This document shows positions 1 through 6,816 of a DNA stretch of 31,273 nt, one piece after another. A model generated the notes under the pieces. The model searched no databases. It was not told the DNA's origin and saw only the letters and a program-made list of their open reading frames with translations. Numbering within the stretch: the stretch's first letter is position 1; each line of letters opens with the position of its first letter. Position numbers and translations under genes: made by a program. The stretch lies in assembly GCA_027296385.1 (NCBI GenBank), contig JAPUJD010000237.1, positions 1 to 31,273 on the forward strand, in the 5' to 3' direction. This DNA is from Acidobacteriota bacterium (lineage in GTDB: Bacteria; Acidobacteriota; Thermoanaerobaculia; Multivoradales; JAHEKO01).

Positions 1-115
1 CCTGCCGACGGTCATGATCCTCGATCAGAACCAGCGCATCACCTTCTCGAAGATGGGCGTGTCCCCAGGCACCCAAGTCGGCGCGGCGATCAACCGGGCT
101 CTCGCTTCCGGATGA
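1..115 (+). CDS. Thioredoxin-like/redoxin protein, C-terminal fragment
   Basis: Only the last 37 residues are present; the gene enters from the left edge, with its first complete codon at base 2 and a TGA stop at 113-115. The fragment contains an L-P-T-V-M-I-L-D segment followed by N-Q-R-I and a short C-terminal helix. This is the usual end of a thioredoxin fold: the cis-proline before the fourth strand, then a turn and the last strand. TlpA/redoxin-type disulfide reductases look like this, but the CxxC active site lies outside the window, so neither redox activity nor location can be confirmed. Confidence 0.5.
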   Translation, partial: LPTVMILDQNQRITFSKMGVSPGTQVGAAINRALASG

Positions 116-122
116 TCGACAA

Positions 123-153
123 CGACCCCGTCGAGCGTCGCCCGACGGGGTCG
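123..153. terminator. Perfect 11-bp hairpin between convergent genes
   Basis: An 11-bp perfect inverted repeat (cgaccccgtcg / cgacggggtcg) encloses a 9-nt loop. It sits between the stop of the thioredoxin-like gene and the stop of the oppositely oriented OmpA gene. The position suits a bidirectional terminator. No T-run follows on either strand, so it is not a classical intrinsic terminator. Confidence 0.5.
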
Positions 154-178
154 AGATGGGTGGGGAATGCCGTGGCCG

Positions 179-796
179 CTACTTGAGGACCACGAGGGAC
201 ACGCGGCGGTTGAGGGCGCGGCCTTCGCGAGTGCCGTTGTCGGCCACCGGCGCGCTCTCACCATAGGAGATCAGCGACATCCGGTGCAGGGCGAGGCCGT
301 GATTGTCGCTGAGGTAGCGCCGGACGGCTTGCGCACGCTGCTCTCCGAGCTTCATGTTGTAGGCGTCGGGCCCCGTCGCGTCGGTGTGACCTTGGATCTC
401 GACAAAGACGTTCTCGTTATCTGCCTTGAGGTCGCCCGCGAACTCGTCGAGGGCCATCCGGGCCTCCTCGCTGAGCTCGCTCCGGTCGACCTCGAAGCGG
501 AAGCGGTCCGACGAGAGAATTGTCTCGTAGAGGAACTTGCCCTCGGCCAGCTCGCCGGCAGCCACAGCTCGGTCGTAGGCGTCGCGAGCGGTGGCGGAAG
601 CCGCCGCCAGGCGCTCCTCATTTTCCTTGATGGCCGACTGGTTGTCCTCGACCTGGCTCTCGATACCGTCCATCCGCTCACCGACTTGGCTTTCCACGGC
701 TTCCATCTCGGTGCGGACGTATTTCTTGGTGGCGCAGCCCGTCGCCACCAAGGCGACGGCCACCAGGAGCAAGATTACCTTCTGACTATTCTGCAT
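179..796 (-). CDS. OmpA-family peptidoglycan-binding lipoprotein
   Basis: A 205-residue outer-membrane lipoprotein that probably tethers the outer membrane to peptidoglycan. A lipoprotein signal peptide ends in V-A-T-G-C, with Cys21 as the lipidation site. Residues 24-85 are charged and helical, probably coiled-coil. Residues 95-205 form the OmpA C-terminal domain, with G-H-T-D (Asp139), the L-G-E-Q-R-A stretch (Arg154) and N-R-R-V near the end. Asp139 and Arg154 match the residues that bind diaminopimelate in this family. The length and domain order resemble Pal/YiaD-type proteins with a coiled-coil spacer. The ATG is preceded by a good Shine-Dalgarno (gggaggaa). The gene lies 38 bp downstream of the VWA gene on the same strand and may be co-transcribed with it. 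Confidence 0.9.
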   Translation of the reverse strand: MQNSQKVILLLVAVALVATGCATKKYVRTEMEAVESQVGERMDGIESQVEDNQSAIKENEERLAAASATARDAYDRAVAAGELAEGKFLYETILSSDRFRFEVDRSELSEEARMALDEFAGDLKADNENVFVEIQGHTDATGPDAYNMKLGEQRAQAVRRYLSDNHGLALHRMSLISYGESAPVADNGTREGRALNRRVSLVVLK

Positions 797-834
797 GTCC
801 CTGATTCCTCCCGGGTTCTCTCTCCTTACCCATG

Positions 835-1818
835 TCAGCCCGACGACTCCATTCTACGGGGAAGAGTCCCCTCATAGCTACGGCGGTAGGTGATCCGGAG
901 CTTCTTGCTCCGGCCGCTGATCTCGACGTCGATCTCGTGGCGTCTCTGCCCGCCCTCTGCGCGGGTCGGGAATCCGAGCACGTACTGGTGCCGAAGGCTT
1001 TCGACGATGGTCTTGCAGGCGTGTATGACGTCGCCGCTGGTCTTGACCGGGTGGTAGCCACCGCCGGTCGCCCAGCCGATCAGGTTGAGCGTGTCGGCAA
1101 GGGGGTGCATCTTGCCGCCTTCGGGGTGCAGAGTCTCGAAGCTCCCGGTCTCGAGCCCGACGACGTGAACGGGGACGTCGGCGTGCCTGATCTCTTCCCG
1201 GGCTTGGGCCGGATCGAGGACGCTGGCATTGTCCACGCCGTCGGTGATCAGCACCACCGCCCGTCGCGGCGAAACCCGCGAGTGCACGATGTCAGGTAGC
1301 CAGGCGACGGCGTCGTGGAGAGCAGTGCGGCCGTAGCCCTCCCACTGCGTCGCCACCTCGCGGATCGCCGGCAACGATCCAGGGAAGGGGACCTCGACGA
1401 AGAGCTGCTGATCGCTGAAGGACGCGACCGCAAACTCGTCGCCGTTGCGTCGTTGCCGCAGGAAGCAGTCGACCAGGGCCCGGCTCTGCGCCAGCTTCTG
1501 GCCGACCCCCATGCTGCCCGACAGATCTTGCAGGAAAAGCACGCCGATCGGCGCCAGGGCGCCGCTCTCGAAGCTCTCGATCTCGATCGGACTCTCGTCG
1601 ACCCGGACCTGGAAATCCGCCTTGGACAGCCGCTCGGCAAAACCGTTGCGGGCGCGGACCACCACCGGGATAAGGACGTATCCCACGGAGACCTCCGTGC
1701 CGAACGTCTGTACGACTCCGTCGGGAGTCCCCGAGGGTTCCTCCCCGCCGCGGCCAGCGGTGGCGAGGGCCAGGACGAGAATCGATATGAGTGCGCTCTT
1801 TGCTAGCCTAGTCAGCAT
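835..1818 (-). CDS. Secreted VWFA-related domain protein
   Basis: A 327-residue protein with an N-terminal signal peptide (residues 1-22) and a von Willebrand factor A domain from about residue 88. The metal-ion-dependent adhesion site is complete: D98-x-S100-x-S102, Thr165, and Asp193 in L-I-T-D-G. The region before it (V-x-V-x-V-R-A-R-N-G-F and a short beta-rich stretch) matches the 'VWFA-related Acidobacterial domain' family common in Acidobacteriota. These are probably envelope or extracellular metal-dependent ligand binders; no specific ligand is known. I chose the ATG at 1818 because it begins the signal peptide; the longer reading opens with a TTG (1869) and adds 17 residues that lack signal character. 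This start shares the tetranucleotide CATG with the start of the divergent small gene. Confidence 0.8.
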   Translation of the reverse strand: MLTRLAKSALISILVLALATAGRGGEEPSGTPDGVVQTFGTEVSVGYVLIPVVVRARNGFAERLSKADFQVRVDESPIEIESFESGALAPIGVLFLQDLSGSMGVGQKLAQSRALVDCFLRQRRNGDEFAVASFSDQQLFVEVPFPGSLPAIREVATQWEGYGRTALHDAVAWLPDIVHSRVSPRRAVVLITDGVDNASVLDPAQAREEIRHADVPVHVVGLETGSFETLHPEGGKMHPLADTLNLIGWATGGGYHPVKTSGDVIHACKTIVESLRHQYVLGFPTRAEGGQRRHEIDVEISGRSKKLRITYRRSYEGTLPRRMESSG

Positions 1819-2083
1819 GGAGATTCCAACGGGTACATCGACTATCAACATCCGCAACTTCTCCGTCAAATGCGGGAACTGCGATACCTACCAGACTCTA
1901 AGCCACTTCGAGCCGCGAGGGGAATGGAGCGTTTACACCTACTTGTGCGAGAACGAGATCTGCGACCCGGCGGTGACCAAGACCCTGATCGAGGTTCCCA
2001 AGGCAATCGACGAGTTTGCCAATCGCGACCCCGGTTGGAGAGGGGGAGGGCGCCACGGAGAGTACGGCGAAGAGAGTAGCTAA
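1817..2083 (+). CDS. Small Cys4 (zinc-ribbon-like) protein of unknown function
   Basis: An 88-residue soluble protein with no signal peptide or membrane segment. C19-x2-C22 and C44-x4-C49 could form a four-cysteine metal site. An aromatic stretch (W37-S-V-Y-T-Y) lies between the pairs, and the tail is glycine- and charge-rich. I do not recognise the family. The patterned cysteines and clean composition suggest a real gene rather than a chance frame. The ATG at 1817 is head-to-head with the VWA start, the two ATGs sharing bases 1817-1818; one of the two starts may be wrong. No clear ribosome binding site is visible. A DNA- or RNA-binding zinc ribbon is possible but unsupported. Confidence 0.55.
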   Translation: MEIPTGTSTINIRNFSVKCGNCDTYQTLSHFEPRGEWSVYTYLCENEICDPAVTKTLIEVPKAIDEFANRDPGWRGGGRHGEYGEESS

Positions 2084-2366
2084 GGGCTCGAGATCGCGTC
2101 CGCTCTCGGCCTCTTCTCGGCTCCGGGTGGCGCCGCCCCTGTGGTAATCTCGAATTGGCCGGAGTCGCCAGCAACGGGATCCGCGCCGTGCGGTCGCGCC
2201 ATCTGGTCCGCCTCGACCCGAGGATTTCGGCGGACCTTTTGCGCGCCGTAGGCAATCGATCAACTACTTTCCCCAGAGGAGAAATCGGACGGATAGCTTA
2301 AACTGCAGCCGTTGACCCCAAGCAAGGGTCTGCGCGGCAGCGCAGCCGCTCCGGAATGGGCTGACG
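2084..2366 (+). other. Intergenic region and GAPDH-homologue leader with tandem hairpins
   Basis: 283 bp without a convincing gene. Just before the type II GAPDH start, two short hairpins abut directly: gaccc/gggtc with a 7-nt loop (2314-2330), and tgcgc/gcgca with a 4-nt loop (2331-2344). They lie 22 nt before the ATG and may structure the 5' leader. I found no convincing -35/-10 pair. The stems are only 5 bp, so chance is a serious alternative. Confidence 0.25.
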
Positions 2367-3431
2367 ATGAAGAGAATCGTTCATGTTGTGGGCACAGGAA
2401 CGATCGGCGAGCCGCTGATCAGCCTGTTGACCGACTTCCGCGACAAGTTCGGCGTCGATGAGGTGACGTTTCACAAGCGCACACCGCTGGCGTCGGACAA
2501 GGCTCGCATTCAGCACCTCATGGGACGGGGCGCCAAGCTGGTCACCGAGCCGGAGAGCGTGGCAGCCTTCGAGAGCATGGGGCAAGAGGTCAGCTTCGAG
2601 GCTCGAGAGGCCCTCGAGCGCGCGACGGTGGTGATCGACTGCACGCCGGCCGGCAACGAGAACAAGAAGAGCCTGTACTCCCGGGCTTCGGGTCCTCAGG
2701 GCTTTCTGGCTCAGGGCAGCGAGTTCGGCTTCGGCAAGCCCTACGCCCGGGGCATCAACGAAGAGGCTCTCGACGCCGAGGACGACCGGTTCATCCAGAT
2801 CGTGTCGTGCAACACGCACAACATTACCACCTTGGTCAAGACGATGACCGACGATGGTGAGGACGGGTACTGCCTCGATCGCGCGACCTTCGTCTGCATG
2901 CGCCGCGCCAACGACATCACTCAGGTCGACTCGTTCCTGCCGGCACCCAGCGTCGGCAAGCATGGGGACGAGGAGTTCGGGACGCATCACGCGCGGGACG
3001 CCTTCCATCTCTTCGAGACGCTCGACGAGCGGCTGGACCTGTTCTCGAGTGCCGTCAAGATCAACACGCAGTACATGCACTCGATCTGGTTCCAGTTGGT
3101 GCTCAATCGCGATACGAGCGTCGAAGAGATCGTCGAGCGGCTGCGGGCCAACCACCGCGTGGCGGTGACCGATAAATCGAACGCCAACCTGATCTTCAGC
3201 TTCGGTCGAGATCACGGCTACTACGGCCGCATCCTGTCGCAGACCGTCGTCGTCGTGCCGTCGCTGACTGTACGCCGCAAGCGCGAGGTGGTGGGCTTCT
3301 GTTTCACTCCTCAGGACGGCAACTCGCTGGTCTCGTCCGTCGCCGCGGCGCTGTGGCGCATGAACCCGGACTGGGAGGACGTTGGCCGGCGACTGGATCC
3401 GATCAGGCGTTGGCTGTTCCAGGAGATCTGA
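2367..3431 (+). CDS. Type II (archaeal-type) glyceraldehyde-3-phosphate dehydrogenase homologue
   Basis: A 354-residue cytoplasmic oxidoreductase resembling archaeal GAPDH rather than bacterial GapA. The Rossmann dinucleotide loop is V-G-T-G-T-I-G (residues 8-14). It is followed by V-I-D-C-T-P-A-G (89-96), the archaeal-family signature, and S-C148-N-T-H-N, where archaeal enzymes have S-C-N-T-T-G; Cys148 is the expected catalytic thiol. M-R-R-A-N-D resembles the archaeal V-R-R-G-A-D segment. Length and order fit the family. The residues just after the catalytic Cys and the acceptor-side sequence have diverged, so the substrate may not be glyceraldehyde 3-phosphate. The gene heads a plus-strand cluster: the next start is 16 bp away, and an RNA methyltransferase follows. 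Those neighbours give no pathway hint. Confidence 0.7.
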   Translation: MKRIVHVVGTGTIGEPLISLLTDFRDKFGVDEVTFHKRTPLASDKARIQHLMGRGAKLVTEPESVAAFESMGQEVSFEAREALERATVVIDCTPAGNENKKSLYSRASGPQGFLAQGSEFGFGKPYARGINEEALDAEDDRFIQIVSCNTHNITTLVKTMTDDGEDGYCLDRATFVCMRRANDITQVDSFLPAPSVGKHGDEEFGTHHARDAFHLFETLDERLDLFSSAVKINTQYMHSIWFQLVLNRDTSVEEIVERLRANHRVAVTDKSNANLIFSFGRDHGYYGRILSQTVVVVPSLTVRRKREVVGFCFTPQDGNSLVSSVAAALWRMNPDWEDVGRRLDPIRRWLFQEI

Positions 3432-3447
3432 CGTCACGGGTCGCTCC

Positions 3448-4263
3448 ATGCGGTTGACCTTCGGCGACCTGAGCCTCGAGGGTGCTTCGCGGGGGGGAGA
3501 CCGCACCTGGTTTCGAGTGCATCCGCCCGGGCTGGCCTTCGACGTCGGGCGAGGCGCGCTCGGCTTGATGGGCGCCCGGGACGTGTTCGTGACCCATGGT
3601 CACCTGGACCACTGTCTCGGGCTCCCGTTCGTACTCTCGTACCGGGCTCGCCACGGCGGCGGCTCCACGCGCGTGGGCTGTCCTGCGGCCATCGCTGACG
3701 CTCTGGCTGGTTGGTTGGAGGACGCCGCGAGGCTCGAAGGGGCCCAGTACGACTTCGAGCTGGTGCCGATGGAGCCCGGCGACCGCCTGAGCGTGGGTCC
3801 TGACTTGACGGTCGAGGCCTTCGCCACGGCCCACGTCGTGCCGAGCCTGGGTTATCACTTGACGAGGAGCCGGCGCTGTCTGGCGCAGCGCTATCGCGAC
3901 ACCCCTGGACCCGAGCTGGCCGCCCTACGGCGGCAGGGGGTCGAGATTGAAGACGAAAGCGAGGAGGACTGGCTTTCATACTGCGGCGACACGGCCGCTC
4001 GAGTGCTAGACCAGGAGCCTCGGTTGTTTGCCAGCCGGATCCTCCTGCTCGAGTGCACGTTCCTCGATCCGGCCCACCGCGAACAGGCCGCTCGCTACGG
4101 GCACATTCATATCGATGACCTGGCCGAGCGGGCGGACCGCTTCACCAATGAGCATCTGGTGCTGTGTCACCTGAGTCGCCGGCATACCGTCGAGCAATTG
4201 CGAGACGCCGTCGTCGAGAGATTGGGCAGCCTGGCGGAGCGCGTGGAGTGGGCGGTCGCGTGA
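3448..4263 (+). CDS. Metallo-beta-lactamase-fold hydrolase, RNase Z-like
   Basis: A 271-residue protein with a dinuclear metal site. T-H50-G-H52-L-D54-H55 is the HxHxDH motif; H129 in A-T-A-H, D181 in Y-C-G-D-T and H241 in C-H-L-S-R-R-H complete the set. The late H-x-S-x-R motif resembles the H-F-S-x-R-Y of RNase Z (tRNA 3' processing endonuclease). However, the protein is shorter than typical RNase Z, and I cannot point to the exosite insertion with confidence. It could instead be a related phosphodiesterase. I chose the ATG at 3448, after the upstream stop; the open frame extends further upstream but overlaps the GAPDH-like gene. It is translationally coupled to the next gene through a GTGA overlap. 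Confidence 0.75.
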   Translation: MRLTFGDLSLEGASRGGDRTWFRVHPPGLAFDVGRGALGLMGARDVFVTHGHLDHCLGLPFVLSYRARHGGGSTRVGCPAAIADALAGWLEDAARLEGAQYDFELVPMEPGDRLSVGPDLTVEAFATAHVVPSLGYHLTRSRRCLAQRYRDTPGPELAALRRQGVEIEDESEEDWLSYCGDTAARVLDQEPRLFASRILLLECTFLDPAHREQAARYGHIHIDDLAERADRFTNEHLVLCHLSRRHTVEQLRDAVVERLGSLAERVEWAVA

Positions 4264-5468
4264 AGCGGGATCAGCCGAAAGTCGCTCGCAGCAACCTGGC
4301 GTTCTCCGACGAGATCGAGGTCGTGATCGAGAAGCTCGTCGCCGGCGGCGACGGCCTGGCACGGCACGAGGGCATGCCGGTGTTCGTCGCCCGAACCGCG
4401 CCCGGAGACCGGGTGCGAGTCCGCGTGACCCAGCGCAAGCCGAGCTACGCTCGCGCCGAGATCGTCGAGTTGCTCTGCGCGGGAGCGGCGCGGCGCGAAC
4501 CCAGGTGTCGGCACTTCGGCGAGTGTGGGGGATGCGACCTTCAGCACCTGGAAGACGATCTCCAGGTCGAGTACAAGGTGGCGGCCACCGTCGAGACGCT
4601 CACGCGCCTGGGACGAGTCGAGTTGCCTGCGCCGCGAGTGGTCAGCGGTAGCTCTTGGGGCTACCGGACTCGGACGCAGCTGCACACCACCCTGCCGCGC
4701 GATCGAGCGCCCGGCGAGCGTCCAGTTGTCGGCTACCACGTGCGCCAGAGTCATCGCCTCGTCGCGGTGGAGGAGTGCCCGGTTCTGGTTCCCGAGCTCG
4801 AGTCGATCGTGCGCCGGCTGGCAGCCGCGCCGAGCTCCGAGTTGCCGCCGCGCATCGACCTGGCGGTGGGTGGCAACGGGGATTTGACCAGTGCACCGGT
4901 GATCGAGGATCTACCTCACGGTGAAGTCGAGACCCGGGTGGGCGAGTACACCTACCGCTTCGATGCGCGCTGTTTCTTTCAGGGCCACCGAGAGCTCCTG
5001 CCGCGACTGGTGGAGAGCGTAGTCGGCACCGGCACCGGCGAGTTGGCGGTCGATCTCTACGCCGGAGTAGGTCTCTTCGCCTTGCCGTTGGCGCGGCGCT
5101 ACGAGCGGGTCGTCGCCGTCGAGGGCCACAGGATTGCGGTGCGCTACGGCCGCATCAACGTTCGCCGCAACCGGCTGGCCAACGTCGAGGTCGTGCATCA
5201 GGCGGTCGAGAGCTGGATCTCCAGCCTGCCCCGAGACTGCGATCGCGTCGTGGTGGACCCGCCTAGAGCCGGCCTGGGATCCTCGGTACTGGCGCGGCTG
5301 AAGGCCGCGTCGCCGGCGTGCCTGACCTATGCCTCATGCCACCCTGCCGCCCTGGCTCGAGACCTGGCCGCCCTGGACGAGGCCTACAAAGTAGGCGGGT
5401 TGACGATGATCGACCTCTTCCCCCAGACCGGTCACATCGAAGTCGTCGCCGAATTGACGTTGCGCTAA
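4260..5468 (+). CDS. TrmA/RlmD-family RNA (uracil-5-)-methyltransferase
   Basis: A 402-residue SAM-dependent enzyme that methylates C5 of a uridine in rRNA or tRNA. The N-terminal 70 residues form a TRAM RNA-binding domain. C83, C89, C92 and C173 are the four-cysteine 4Fe-4S ligand set of the RlmC/RlmD group. The SAM-binding segment is D-L-Y-A-G-V-G (265-271), D-P-P-R-A-G-L lies at 333-339, and the catalytic Cys360 is in Y-A-S-C-H-P. The Fe-S cysteines favour RlmD (23S rRNA U1939) or RlmC over TrmA, but the exact target is not decided. The GTG start at 4260 overlaps the previous stop and removes an arginine-rich N-terminus that the open frame would otherwise add. Confidence 0.88.
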   Translation: MKRDQPKVARSNLAFSDEIEVVIEKLVAGGDGLARHEGMPVFVARTAPGDRVRVRVTQRKPSYARAEIVELLCAGAARREPRCRHFGECGGCDLQHLEDDLQVEYKVAATVETLTRLGRVELPAPRVVSGSSWGYRTRTQLHTTLPRDRAPGERPVVGYHVRQSHRLVAVEECPVLVPELESIVRRLAAAPSSELPPRIDLAVGGNGDLTSAPVIEDLPHGEVETRVGEYTYRFDARCFFQGHRELLPRLVESVVGTGTGELAVDLYAGVGLFALPLARRYERVVAVEGHRIAVRYGRINVRRNRLANVEVVHQAVESWISSLPRDCDRVVVDPPRAGLGSSVLARLKAASPACLTYASCHPAALARDLAALDEAYKVGGLTMIDLFPQTGHIEVVAELTLR

Positions 5469-5765
5469 AAGTCTGCGCGGCGGAGGCCGGCATGAAGAAT
5501 CAAGTCCCGGACCTGATTCACGACTGGCGGTTGGCTGGCCTGGATTCAAGTTCTTGGAGCAGGTGGGCCGGTAGCTTGGATCTCGGAGCCTGCTGAGCGG
5601 GCGCAATCTCGCCAAGGCCCTCTTCTAGAGAGGTTTGGCCGACCGGAGGCTCCTGGCACGCGATGTGCGTTTCAAATCGAGCGTAGGACACCAGCCGACT
5701 CGGCTGGACTCCTGGGGCGCGGTCAGCCGATCACCGTCCCGGTTCGATCCGCTCGGGGGATTGAA
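5469..5765. other. Intergenic region between convergent genes, with a palindrome
   Basis: 297 bp between convergent genes, with no gene I can support. It holds a near-perfect palindrome, ccagccga-c-tcggctgg (5691-5707), which could act as a hairpin terminator for either neighbour, though no T-tract follows. A T-loop-like string, ggttcgatcc (5741-5750), lacks flanking stems and is not a tRNA. Confidence 0.3.
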
Positions 5766-6026
5766 CTAGTTCAGCCGGGTCGGCTGTTCTTTCGTTCGAG
5801 CCAGCCGCATGGCGAGAGCCGCTTCGACCTCGCCGGGATCGGGGAAGCGCCCCCTCTCGTGCTTGGAGAAGACCAGGTCACCGTCGAGGCGCACTTCGAA
5901 CGCGCCGCCAGCACCCTTCTTCAAACGGGTGGCAAGCTCGAACTTCTCTTGAATCTCGTCCGCCAAACTGGCGGCCCGTGGCTTGTAGTTTCAAACCACG
6001 CAGTATTCGATCGTGATCTCGGCCAT
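5766..6026 (-). CDS. SelW/Rdx-family selenoprotein (in-frame UGA = Sec)
   Basis: An 86-residue thioredoxin-like redox protein of the SelT/SelW/SelH family. Translation from the ATG at 6024-6026 gives M-A-E-I-T-I-E-Y-C9-V-V, then a TGA at 5991-5993, then N-Y-K-P-R-A-A-S-L and an intact SelW-like remainder to the stop at 5766-5768. The TGA falls exactly where the family carries selenocysteine or cysteine in the C-x-x-U/C redox motif, so I read it as Sec12. The later G-A-G-G-A-F-E-V and G-R-F-P-D-P-G-E-V segments are family hallmarks. A strong Shine-Dalgarno (ggaggg) precedes the ATG, and a SECIS-like hairpin follows the UGA. A frame ending at the UGA or starting after it would miss the active site. 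Host SelA/B/C/D genes are not in the window. The physiological partner is unknown. Confidence 0.88.
5960..5974 (-). promoter_or_regulatory. Bacterial SECIS-like hairpin downstream of the UGA codon
   Basis: On the coding (minus) strand, CCGCCA-GUU-UGGCGG forms a perfect 6-bp stem with a 3-nt loop opening with G. The loop begins 22 nt after the UGA. Known bacterial SECIS elements place a small stem-loop with a G near the start of the loop at about this distance, where SelB binds. The element lies inside the coding sequence, as expected for bacteria. I did not compute folding energy. Confidence 0.65.
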
Positions 6027-6046
6027 GATACCCTCCGGGCCAGAGT

Positions 6047-6052
6047 AGTATA
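6047..6052 (-). promoter_or_regulatory. Candidate -10 box (TATACT) for the selenoprotein gene
   Basis: TATACT, read on the minus strand, differs from the -10 consensus by one base and lies 20 nt upstream of the ATG, allowing a short leader that carries the ggaggg ribosome site. No good -35 is seen at 16-18 nt. The same hexamer precedes the large operon (20407-20412). Confidence 0.35.
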
Positions 6053-6160
6053 GCTCGGAGCTGGCTGACGAGCCGATGCCGCCGCAACGTGCCCTGAGCA
6101 GCTCCTGCCACGGGTTGCTGGGGTAGGATGCTCCGTCACACTCTCGGGTAGGAGATACCG

Positions 6161-6799
6161 ATGGCAGAACCGTCACAGCTCGGAGAGCTCGAGCCGATAC
6201 AGACCGATCGGGTCACCGATTTCGATCCGCGTCGGGTCGACGCGAAGCAGCTTCAGATCATCACTGACCATGTGTCCGGCATCATCGATGCTCTCGGACT
6301 CGACCGCACGGATCCGAACCTCGTCGGTACCGACCAGCGTGTCGCCGAGATGTATCTCGAGATGTTCGACGGAATACGATCGGGGGCCGAGCCTCACGTG
6401 ACGACTTTCCCCAACGAGGAGAATTACGAGCACATGGTGATGGAGCGCGACATCCCGTTTTACTCGATGTGCTCCCATCACTTCGTCCCGTTCTACGGCC
6501 ACGCCCACATGGCCTACGTGCCGGGCGAGCGGATCATCGGACTGTCGAAGTTCTCGCGTGTGCTGGAGTTCTATGCCAAGCGGCCGCAACTGCAGGAGCG
6601 CCTCACCGAGCAGGTCGTGAACTTCTTGGTCGCCAAGCTGGCGCCGAAAGGCGTCATGGTGGTGATCGAGGCCCGCCACCTGTGCGTGGAGATGCGGGGA
6701 GTCAAGAAGCCGGGTGCGTTGACCGTCACCTCGGCGATCCGCGGTCAGTTCCACAAGAGAGCCCTGCGCGAGGAGTTCCTCGATCTGCTGAAGCGGTGA
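6161..6799 (+). CDS. folE: GTP cyclohydrolase I
   Basis: A 212-residue cytoplasmic enzyme that converts GTP to 7,8-dihydroneopterin triphosphate, the first step of folate (and sometimes pterin or queuosine) synthesis. The zinc site is visible as C104 and H107 in M-C-S-H-H-F-V-P-F and C175 in R-H-L-C-V-E-M-R-G, the canonical type IA ligands. G-L-S-K-F-S-R and the V-T-S-A-I-R-G-Q-F C-terminal part are classic. The length is normal, and a Shine-Dalgarno (taggag) precedes the ATG. It is divergent from the selenoprotein gene across 134 bp. The next gene follows 17 bp after the stop and may be co-transcribed, but it has no known folate role. Confidence 0.95.
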   Translation: MAEPSQLGELEPIQTDRVTDFDPRRVDAKQLQIITDHVSGIIDALGLDRTDPNLVGTDQRVAEMYLEMFDGIRSGAEPHVTTFPNEENYEHMVMERDIPFYSMCSHHFVPFYGHAHMAYVPGERIIGLSKFSRVLEFYAKRPQLQERLTEQVVNFLVAKLAPKGVMVVIEARHLCVEMRGVKKPGALTVTSAIRGQFHKRALREEFLDLLKR

Positions 6800-6816
6800 T
6801 CGGGGAGGCGATTCCG

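Noticed and set aside
2298..3506. 402-codon minus-strand open frame opposite the type II GAPDH gene
   Set aside because: Composition is Arg/Leu/His-rich without motif; the plus strand encodes a convincing enzyme.
5735..5760. T-loop-like string ggttcgatcc suggesting a tRNA
   Set aside because: The flanking bases do not pair as a T-stem (52-62 mismatch), and no D-arm, anticodon arm or acceptor stem can be built around it.
5773..5787. Hairpin cagccg-ggt-cggctg near the end of the selenoprotein gene as a terminator
   Set aside because: It lies within the coding sequence before the stop codon and has no T-run on the coding strand.
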